Assembly (NCBI GenBank): GCA_022315425.1
Contig: JAIUPT010000013.1
Span: 868,001-932,000 of the forward strand
DNA from: Pseudevernia furfuracea
Taxonomy: Eukaryota; Ascomycota; Lecanoromycetes; Lecanorales; Parmeliaceae
Reading direction: 5' to 3'
DNA: 64,000 bases
Shown: positions 56,909 to 64,000 of the stretch, in pieces
Position numbering within the stretch: the stretch's first letter is position 1
Layout: every line of letters begins with the position of its first letter
The notes under the pieces: model-generated
What the model saw: only the letters and a program-made list of their open reading frames with translations
The model's database searches: none
Told to the model about the DNA's origin: nothing
Made by a program: the position numbers and the translations under genes

Positions 56909-59704
56909 ATGGCCGAGGTGTTGCCTACGCAACCTCACCTTGGCATGGACATGGTCAAGGGCAGAGACACCTCAGGGCCATTACCAAACCCGCCTTTCGT
57001 GTTTCCCATGCAACCTGAGATACACAGTGCAGCCAGCTCTCACGCGAGAAACCCTTCGAACGCGGATGCTACTTCGTCTCGACGTTCAGCAGGTCGTTCA
57101 AGACCTCAACGCATTTCAATCAACAAACTGCCAGCATTCGATTTCAGCCCGGCTGTGTCAAGCCCAGCCGATCGTACTCCAAGCCCAGCACGGTCTCCGG
57201 CCAGAAAAACCCCTCCTATCCACCATGGACATCGGAGAAATAACAGCGAGTATGTTGGCGGTGATGTTACAAACGGCAGACCGGTGCTGGTAAGCACGAG
57301 TCCCACGAAGAGTGAACAGTCTAGCGGACATGGACGGAGCGAAAGCGGTATCTCGGGCGATGGCTGTACAACTGGTGGCCCTTCAGCTCTGGGTACGACT
57401 TCCTCGGAAAATGAGGGATCATCGCATCCTCCGCCTGGGGCCCGACTTGGCCCGCCCACAACCAGGCGTGGTCATGCTCATCGGCGCTCCGGTGCCATAT
57501 CAAGTCACGATCTCTCGATGATTCTGAAACCTGCGTCTGAGATGAAAGGTGGCAGCGCACCAACCACACCTTCAGATTCTATATTCCAGCGATCTCTCCC
57601 TCCGGAACTTGACAGATCCAGTTCCCAGCCTGAAGCCACGACCTTGACTCAGGAGTCACTAGGTACAGTAGCACAAGATGAGCAGTCACCCCATGCTGGA
57701 CCGCCACGTTCTTCCCGAGTGGGATTCTCCGATGTCTTAGAGTTCATTCCACGGCCACTGTCAACCATCTCTTCTGAGACATCAAGCAGTATGTCAACTG
57801 TGCGCGCCAGCCATTCGGTCTCCAACAGTATCACATCCATGATTGGTGGAGGCAACTCGTCAAGTCCACAATCCACCATCAGTGCGAGATCTGGCCGCAG
57901 ATCCACCCTTGAGCAAGATTCCTCCAGAGCCAGACCGAATACTGCTAGCAATTCTCTCCCTTGTGCATCCCAGGACTGGCAATGGGACTTCTCGGGCTTG
58001 GACTCTCCGGTGAAGCGTCCCTCTTCAGCACCTGCTGGGGGCTCTCCTTCTAAAGGCGCAAACGGTGATTCCGCTCCCTCCCTTGTGGAGACTCCCCGCG
58101 AAGCCGCCAATGAAGCTTTCGCGACATCTCCCATATCTCTCGAAAAGTTCTGCAAGAATACCTCCTCTCCAGCATCAAGAGCTTCAAACCTTCAAGCTCA
58201 GAGGCGGCGTCCATTGTCGCCGACCATGAGACCAAGAACATCGCCCGAACCGAAAGTGACTAAGAGACAGCGGAAAGGACGATCATGGGCTGGTCTCCTC
58301 TCTCGCAAGGGAAAGCACCATGATCCCAGAGCAGAATTCGCCAGTCGTCGCTCACCCACCCCTCCCCTACGACAACACACACCAGAAGCCGAGTTCTCGT
58401 TCGATGACGTAACTTTCGACGAAGATACCACTTGCATAATCGAAACCGCATCTTCCGATGCCTCCAAGCTTCCAAGGATACAGACCAATTACGCTGCTTG
58501 GAAACCGCGAGAGACGAGTCCACTCTCGGAGACAGATTCCTCAGCCTCCGTTCTTGATATTGACGCCGCTCTCGGATCTTTTGATTCTCCGAGTACAGGA
58601 CCTGCCTTTGAAGATGTCGTTTTCGGAGCAGTTTCGGGCTCAAAGCGTCGGATGCACAGCAGCGGGATCACTGGAGGGTTCGCAGGCCCAGGAATGCATT
58701 ACCATCGTCGAGCTGAGAGTGCCCCGGAAATGGAGGCTATCGATCGCTCCAAATTTGGGTTTCCACGTCTTGGTAGCAATCCCACCATGGCCATCGAGGA
58801 AGAGGAGGAAGAAGATGACGAGGAAGAAGCTAAGTCGACGCCGATGAACGCATCCACCAAATCAGATCAAGAGGAGCCGCAGGACGATCAGGCTCGGGGC
58901 CTTGGTGTCAACATTGTTGAAGCGGAAAGCAATACTGAACCACCATCGCAGCGAGGCACGCGGCAATTTTCCAAGAGAGTTGCTCGGAATGACGATCCAG
59001 CTACTAGGCCAACTGATAAGCTAGAGGCTCCCGATAAATCCAGTCTGATTGAGATTGTAGACGCGGATGAAGAGCCTCGGTTTTCTGTAATCACCAAATC
59101 GTCAGACGAGTCCACAATCACCCCAACACTGTCTCACGATCCATTAGACTTACGCCCTGTCTCTGCACCTCTAGATTTTGCCATGCCGACGCCAGCTTTA
59201 ACCTACGATGGAACACCAGAAACTCCATCTGCTGTCTCTTCCCCCGACTTCTCCAGGACCTCCTTTGACATGCCTCGGATGCATACCGCCTCTTCCTCCA
59301 TCACGGATAGAGCAACGCTCAATTCGTCTCGGGCAGGAGATCATGCCCTGACTTTGCACAGCTCCGTTGACGACGTGCCCTCGCTCACAAGTAGCGCCTC
59401 CACAATGGCAAGTGGTCACCCTGCTCGAATTTCTAGCAGCGCAAACACCTGCTCGTCGGCTGATCGCCCGGGCTCGTTCTCGGCTCCGGTTCCTGCGCGT
59501 ACGCGACCCGTATCGGCAGGCAAGCGCAATAGTCTTGCCAGCCTTACTCGACTGGTCGGTGGAGGCTCGTATAATAGAAGCAAATTGAACATCGAGGAAT
59601 GTATTCAGCCTGATACCCCAGAGAAAAGTGACAGGAAGAAAGGCAATCGCATCAGTCGGTTGATGAAGTTCTGGAAGTCGAAAGAGAAGCTATCGTCTTC
59701 ATAG
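56909..59704 (+). CDS. Large Ser/Pro-rich disordered fungal protein
   Basis: A single exon of 931 codons starting MAEVLPTQPHLGMDMVKGRD. The protein is almost entirely low-complexity, rich in Ser, Pro and Thr, with an acidic run (EEEEEEDDEEEAK) near 633. Short conserved-looking segments are RSRPQRISINKLPAFDFSP near the N-terminus, GHAHRRSGAISSHDLSMIL, VTKRQRKGRSWAGLLSRKGK, and the C-terminal KKGNRISRLMKFWKSKEKL. Similar proteins are named cell wall proline-rich protein in some fungal genomes, but no signal peptide is visible here. The basic C-terminus and the many SP/TP sites fit a phosphorylated intracellular scaffold at least as well. I make no firm functional claim. Confidence 0.8.
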   Translation: MAEVLPTQPHLGMDMVKGRDTSGPLPNPPFVFPMQPEIHSAASSHARNPSNADATSSRRSAGRSRPQRISINKLPAFDFSPAVSSPADRTPSPARSPARKTPPIHHGHRRNNSEYVGGDVTNGRPVLVSTSPTKSEQSSGHGRSESGISGDGCTTGGPSALGTTSSENEGSSHPPPGARLGPPTTRRGHAHRRSGAISSHDLSMILKPASEMKGGSAPTTPSDSIFQRSLPPELDRSSSQPEATTLTQESLGTVAQDEQSPHAGPPRSSRVGFSDVLEFIPRPLSTISSETSSSMSTVRASHSVSNSITSMIGGGNSSSPQSTISARSGRRSTLEQDSSRARPNTASNSLPCASQDWQWDFSGLDSPVKRPSSAPAGGSPSKGANGDSAPSLVETPREAANEAFATSPISLEKFCKNTSSPASRASNLQAQRRRPLSPTMRPRTSPEPKVTKRQRKGRSWAGLLSRKGKHHDPRAEFASRRSPTPPLRQHTPEAEFSFDDVTFDEDTTCIIETASSDASKLPRIQTNYAAWKPRETSPLSETDSSASVLDIDAALGSFDSPSTGPAFEDVVFGAVSGSKRRMHSSGITGGFAGPGMHYHRRAESAPEMEAIDRSKFGFPRLGSNPTMAIEEEEEEDDEEEAKSTPMNASTKSDQEEPQDDQARGLGVNIVEAESNTEPPSQRGTRQFSKRVARNDDPATRPTDKLEAPDKSSLIEIVDADEEPRFSVITKSSDESTITPTLSHDPLDLRPVSAPLDFAMPTPALTYDGTPETPSAVSSPDFSRTSFDMPRMHTASSSITDRATLNSSRAGDHALTLHSSVDDVPSLTSSASTMASGHPARISSSANTCSSADRPGSFSAPVPARTRPVSAGKRNSLASLTRLVGGGSYNRSKLNIEECIQPDTPEKSDRKKGNRISRLMKFWKSKEKLSSS

Positions 59705-60520
59705 ATCACGTTTTTCTCACGGCGCTAGGCCTTCCATGCAAGCAATGATTTGGCGTTTGAGCGATGGTTAGGTTAGCACATTTACGGAATCATTCCTACA
59801 TTTATTCGATTCACGGGACGAGAGTATCCACAACCTTGCGGCGCTATAGCACTACCATTAGCCCTCCGCCCGAACGATACGACACAAATGATTTGGATCA
59901 GATGCTGGGAGTTTCTCTTCTTGAGGATGTGGCTGTTGCTGAGGAGAGTTGCCATGGAGGGGCCATTTTCTCGTATCCGAAAAGGGAGGTATATGCAGGC
60001 GGATCCATTTAGCTTCCATGAGCATAGATAGCAGTTCAATTCAATGATACTAGCGGGAAAATGTGTTAGGCAAGACCATTGTCAAATCTTTTTGCTATAT
60101 CTCGTAGCTGAGGACCGGTAAGAGAATATAGCAAAAGTCATGCATAGTTAACTAGAGGGAACTTGCCATACTTCGAATCCTAATAGGAGACAGCTCACTT
60201 TCTTTTCGCACAGTTTAGTGGGTATCGACCAGATCAAAACCAGAGGATATTGTTATATGAGGTATAGTAGACAAAGTGACGATTGTTTAGGGAAAATTCG
60301 TCAACTTCTCTGTGTCAACACGCCTGAATTGGAAGACGACCTGTATGCATCACTGTTTGCTAACTTGTCTTACCAGTGTCTAGTTCTCGTTGATTGCATG
60401 CTGCTGTAGCTCTATAACACTTGGAAATTTTTGCTTGAACCGATAATGCCATCCAGTCACAATTATACACTCACTCATCATATACATTCGTACCAATCGT
60501 CAAAGTCATACCACATGACA
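59705..60520. other. Convergent 3' intergenic region
   Basis: Between two stop codons. An 82-codon frame (59764-60012) on + and an overlapping one on - have no recognisable domain. Nothing else seen. Confidence 0.4.
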
Positions 60521-62539
60521 TCAATCGACAGTCTCGCTATCCATCCTCCTCCCCATCGGCCCCAACGGACTAGCACAACTGCTCCCCTCCTCACTAGCCC
60601 CTAGTCCACTATCCAAAGTCCCGGCTGCACTCAGACTCTCAATTGGGTCGGCATCGATATCCCACTCTTCTTCCTCCTCTTCCTCTTCCTCTTCCTCTTC
60701 CTCTCCATCAGTCTTCTCACCGTTTCCGTCTTCCTCTTCCTCCTCCTCATCAACGACATCATCAGCCAACCTCCCTCCACCCCTCCTTGTGACCTTCGGC
60801 TCTTTGCCCCCGAAAGAGCGCTGTACGGCTCCTCGCGTATTCCAGCGCAAAGCTCGACGCACACTTTCGAACCATTCACCGCCTGTTCCACCCTCGCCTA
60901 CGACGGTGGGGAAAGGGTACCGTCCAGCTTCCACGCGCACCTCGTCGCCTCGGCGAAGTTCCACGCGTCCTTTGCCGTCGAAGGAGGCGTATGCCGTGGA
61001 CCTGCTGCCCTTGGGTACACAGATCCGTAGGCACAGCGTATCGGAGAGAACCATAGGTCTGAAAGAGAGCGTGTGGGGGCAGATGGGTGTCAAGAGGATA
61101 CCGGGTATGGAAGGGTGAGTAAGAGGTCCGCCTGCGGATAGAGAGTATGCTGTACTGCCTGTCGGGGTGCTTATGATGCATCCGTCGGCTTGGATGATGG
61201 TAAGGAGGTGGGTGTCGCCGTAGAGCTCGAGGTTTGAGACGTAGGGCGAGGGACCCCGGTCGATTACCAATTCATTTAGGACTTCAAATTGGGAGTCTTC
61301 TATCAACTCTGGTGTAGATACGGTCCTGGGAAGGCTTGAGGTACTGGAACGGCGTTTGTTGTTCGGTGCACGAAAGACAGTGCAGGTGAATCGCATGCGC
61401 ATGTTGACGCGCATGCCAGAGCCTTCCATTATCCTGTCGAGGGTAGCTCTGTAGGTTTCGAAAGGGAAATTTGTGAGAAAACCGAGAGAGCCGAGGGCAA
61501 AAGAGAGGATTGGCGGAACTATTCGCTGGAATAGCCAGGAAGTGAATAGCACAGTGCCGTCTCCGCCGAGCGTCAGGACTAGGTCGAATTTTTCCGGGGA
61601 TTTCCAGCACACGTCGGGCGTCCAGTAGCGGAGCATGTCTGAGCAACGAGTATTGGAAGCCAGAAGGCCCGCAGCATCGAAGCGGGTGGAATTGCGGAGT
61701 TTAGCATCAACGTAGACAGTGACGCCGAGATCTGAGTTGTAGCGGGGTGTTTTGAGGAGGAATTCGGTGAGTTCGCGTGTTAGATATACCAGCCTATTGT
61801 CTCTAGCTTTTGTGATGATCATGATGGTTCGGACAGCACGCTTGATGGGTCGGCGCTGAAGCTGTTTAGAAATCTCTCGGACACTGGTCGCTGTCTGCAT
61901 GAGGCGTGAGTGGGACATGCCATCGTCTTCTGCAGATATCTCCTCCAGCACTCGTTCAATGTTGACGGCATCGTCGAACCGCTGATGGAAGAAACATGGC
62001 GACTGTGCAAATCGAGTTGCGAACGACGCTCTTGGATTACTTCCCAGACCTGACATGGATGCAGCAAGATTCTGCTGGACAGCGTTGTCATTATGGGCAG
62101 ATGAATCATTGGACGTCCTTGAAGCCAGAGCTTTGAACATTGTCTGATTTGGCATAGACCCTGGAGGAAAAGTCCCTTTAAGCTGATTCAGGGAGGCCCA
62201 AGAGGCGTAAAGGGGATTTGAAGGGGATGCATCCAGTGGTACTGCGAGATCAAGCGGAGGATGACCGGTCTCTGTAGAGATATTTGACAGACTGTCCAGG
62301 GGCTTTCCGATGTCCTCTTCGCTTATGCGTCTGCTGTCATCGGTGTTCAGTGGATCAAGGTGCAACTGGTAGTCGCGCAGGAGGGTGCTGCCGAACGTTG
62401 AGCATGGCAGTGACTTTGCCTTGGATGTAACCTCGCCTGGCGAATCAGAAGCTGTGTCATATGCTCTTAAAGGAAGTTGGTTCATGTCTGTCCCGTTGAT
62501 ATTCGGTCGCGGCATCGCAGGATTCTGGCGTTCTGTCAA
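60521..62539 (-). CDS. NAD kinase (Utr1/Pos5 family)
   Basis: A single exon of 672 codons. The enzyme phosphorylates NAD to NADP with ATP. The catalytic GGDGT lies at 325-329 (LVLTLGGDGTVLFTSWLFQR), followed by FALGSLGFLTNF, then NELVIDRGPSPYVSNLELYG and STPTGSTAYSLSAGGPL. The N-terminal 220 residues are polar and probably disordered, with no targeting peptide visible, so a cytosolic Utr1-type role is likely. The C-terminus after the catalytic core carries an unusual acidic tail with two Glu runs, the longer of thirteen, coded at about 60667-60705. That run is a GAG/GAA repeat and may vary in length. The gene ends in SETVD. Confidence 0.93.
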   Translation of the reverse strand: MTERQNPAMPRPNINGTDMNQLPLRAYDTASDSPGEVTSKAKSLPCSTFGSTLLRDYQLHLDPLNTDDSRRISEEDIGKPLDSLSNISTETGHPPLDLAVPLDASPSNPLYASWASLNQLKGTFPPGSMPNQTMFKALASRTSNDSSAHNDNAVQQNLAASMSGLGSNPRASFATRFAQSPCFFHQRFDDAVNIERVLEEISAEDDGMSHSRLMQTATSVREISKQLQRRPIKRAVRTIMIITKARDNRLVYLTRELTEFLLKTPRYNSDLGVTVYVDAKLRNSTRFDAAGLLASNTRCSDMLRYWTPDVCWKSPEKFDLVLTLGGDGTVLFTSWLFQRIVPPILSFALGSLGFLTNFPFETYRATLDRIMEGSGMRVNMRMRFTCTVFRAPNNKRRSSTSSLPRTVSTPELIEDSQFEVLNELVIDRGPSPYVSNLELYGDTHLLTIIQADGCIISTPTGSTAYSLSAGGPLTHPSIPGILLTPICPHTLSFRPMVLSDTLCLRICVPKGSRSTAYASFDGKGRVELRRGDEVRVEAGRYPFPTVVGEGGTGGEWFESVRRALRWNTRGAVQRSFGGKEPKVTRRGGGRLADDVVDEEEEEEDGNGEKTDGEEEEEEEEEEEEEWDIDADPIESLSAAGTLDSGLGASEEGSSCASPLGPMGRRMDSETVD

Positions 62540-63439
62540 ATTCTATCTGTACGGTGTACTAATTAATGAGACAATGTCACGATTGAAGGAAGGGTTGAAA
62601 GACAAGAGGCCAAGCATGCCTCTTTCTTTGGAAATCAAAGTGGCCAGCAAATGGCGAATGGGACAGTGAAGGAGCAACATAAAGATTACCGACAGAAGAT
62701 TTTTACTAGAAGGATTGTGTAGGAAGGATTGATGATGCTCGACTGCAGAAGATTCGGAGCTCGGGATTTAATACTAATTGGTGCTATCTTTCTTTTATAC
62801 TGTAAAGTCGGGGGTACCACTCGAGCCACTTTTCCTTCTCGCGAATGAAATCAATAGTTAATGCCAATTGTGAATGAAGAGCTCCGACCAAGATGTATGA
62901 ACGCCTCTAGCAGGCCAGAGTGCCTGAATACTGTTACAAATTACGAGTTCCAATTATTGAGCGGAGGGCTGCATAAGCGCTTTTATCACTACATGATGAC
63001 CAAGACACCAACGCTCGTGATGGTGTTCTGACTATTGCCGTTCAGAGGCAGAGATGGGTCCTTTGGGAAATGAACTTGCAGTGGTCTTGCTGGTGTGCTT
63101 AGAGCGAAAATTTCCGCAATCTCCCCATTGCCTCCAATTCCACAGCATTCTCCGAGGAAGAGATAGCGCTGTTGTGCGTTTGGGAAGGTCCACATTGTAA
63201 CAGGGCAGCCAAGGCGATCTAAATGGATCGATGCCCCCTGGCGCCGGTCCAGGTCTGATTGACAGGTCGCTATCTCTCTGTCTCTCCCTGCGTGAAACCC
63301 GCACACGCTCTTCGACGTCCTTGTCATGATTGCAATTCAGTCGTGGGCTCTTCAGACCATGGTAATTTGTGGTCGTCTTAAGATCCACCATCGCCTAATA
63401 AGATCTTCCATTGATCAATCCATACCTTTGTCCCTATGT
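62540..63439. other. Intergenic region
   Basis: Promoter of the NAD kinase gene and terminator of RRP46. Two overlapping frames on the minus strand (62989-63327 and 63032-63391) cover the same DNA in different frames and show no domain, so neither is listed as a gene. Confidence 0.4.
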
Positions 63440-64000
63440 TTAGCCCATACTCTCCTTCCATCTTTGCTCCTTGGCGATCTTCGTTTCAACAGCCTCTTTA
63501 AGGACATTTTCTAGCTTCGAGACGTCATCCGAGCCCATGCTCACGTCTTCGCCTTCATCTCCCTCGTCTCCGTGACAGATCAACTTGGCTCTCTGGTGGA
63601 CCTCTTCCCACTTGTCTATCGTAAAGTCTCCCTCGCTTTCTACGAGCAGTAGATCCCCACGCGACGAAAACACGAGGACATGAATGGAGGATGCCAGCTT
63701 TATTTGTTGCACCAAGGGGTCAATTACCAGTGTACCATTTGAGTTGACGGCAACGAGGGTTGCTGTCAAGGTCGTGGAAAGAGGTACAGAGGTCGAGAGT
63801 AGAGCCAATATCGATGCTTGCAAGAGAGCGGGAAGGACTGAAAGATTCTAGATCCCACGTTAGATTCAGCAAGCAATTTACATATGCGAAGAGCCTACAG
63901 AAGTAGGTTGGGGTAGACTGCTAGTGATAGATTCATCTTCTGGGCTAGTAATGATTTGTAGCGTGAATTGGATCAGAGTGCGTGGGTGTGCTGAGACTAG
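63440..64000 (-). CDS. RRP46: Exosome subunit Rrp46, 3' part (cut by window edge)
   Basis: Two exons are visible: 63899-64000 (continuing beyond the window) and 63440-63847, with a 51-nt intron. The readable part gives about 169 C-terminal residues. It has the RNase PH-fold second half of Rrp46: PRTLIQFTLQIITSPEDESI, then NLSVLPALLQASILALLSTS and PLSTTLTATLVAV, then VLVFSSRGDLLLVESEGDFT. Rrp46 is one of six RNase PH-like ring subunits of the RNA exosome in nucleus and cytoplasm. It is structural, without catalytic activity. The C-terminal helix ends WKESMG. The start and N-terminal strands lie to the right of the window, so the gene model is incomplete. Confidence 0.85.

Noticed and set aside
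62989..63391. Two overlapping minus-strand frames of 112 and 119 codons
   Set aside because: Both cannot be real in the same DNA, neither shows a domain, and they lie in the 3' region of RRP46.

Overview
The window is nuclear DNA of a filamentous ascomycete (Pezizomycotina; Leotiomycetes-like is my best guess, from protein resemblance only). Supporting signs are short introns (mostly 46-65 nt, GT..AG with GCTAAC/GCTGAC-type branch sites), genes spaced 0.3-2 kb apart on both strands, and fungal families such as CFEM, GET2, PMP3, ADM-B-type ADAM and DUF427. No virus, CRISPR array, rRNA or recognisable tRNA was found. Most genes are split, so I rebuilt exons by hand. The summed exon length of each multi-exon model whose ends lie inside the window divides by three, which is a useful internal check.

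Left third (1-24,300): a disordered conserved protein (-); Y-family DNA polymerase iota (+) converging on GET2 (-); a tricalbin/Mug190-type SMP-C2 lipid-transfer protein (-) divergent from acetyl-CoA synthetase (+); an ADAM metalloprotease (+); the Cyc8/Ssn6 TPR corepressor (+); and a multi-pass membrane protein (+). Middle (24,300-46,000): a gene-poor, microsatellite-bearing stretch, a Yap-like bZIP factor (-), a 3.9-kb gap with one weak candidate gene, a divergent G-alpha subunit (+), mitoribosomal mS38/Cox24 (+), a head-to-head pair VMA3 (-) / SNU13 (+), a BTB gene (-) with a decayed relative beside it, a decayed coding fragment, a DUF427 protein (-), a CFEM membrane protein (-) and PMP3 (-). 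Right third (46,400-64,000): gamma-tubulin (-), Cdc14 phosphatase (-) head-to-head with KEOPS subunit PCC1 (+), an unrecognised probably mitochondrial 916-aa protein (-), a large Ser/Pro-rich protein (+), NAD kinase (-) and the 3' part of exosome subunit RRP46 (-), which runs off the right edge.

Most of these are dispersed housekeeping genes, not a pathway cluster. The unusual theme is gene structure. Several short, highly conserved genes are cut into micro-exons: a 7-nt exon carrying the catalytic Asp of Pol iota, an 8-nt first exon in gamma-tubulin, 17-nt and 13-nt first exons in VMA3, 17-nt and 22-nt terminal exons in PMP3, and SNU13 (itself a spliceosome protein) with 125 residues in ten exons, including exons of 14, 16 and 16 nt and a GC-AG intron. 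These features are invisible to simple ORF calling.
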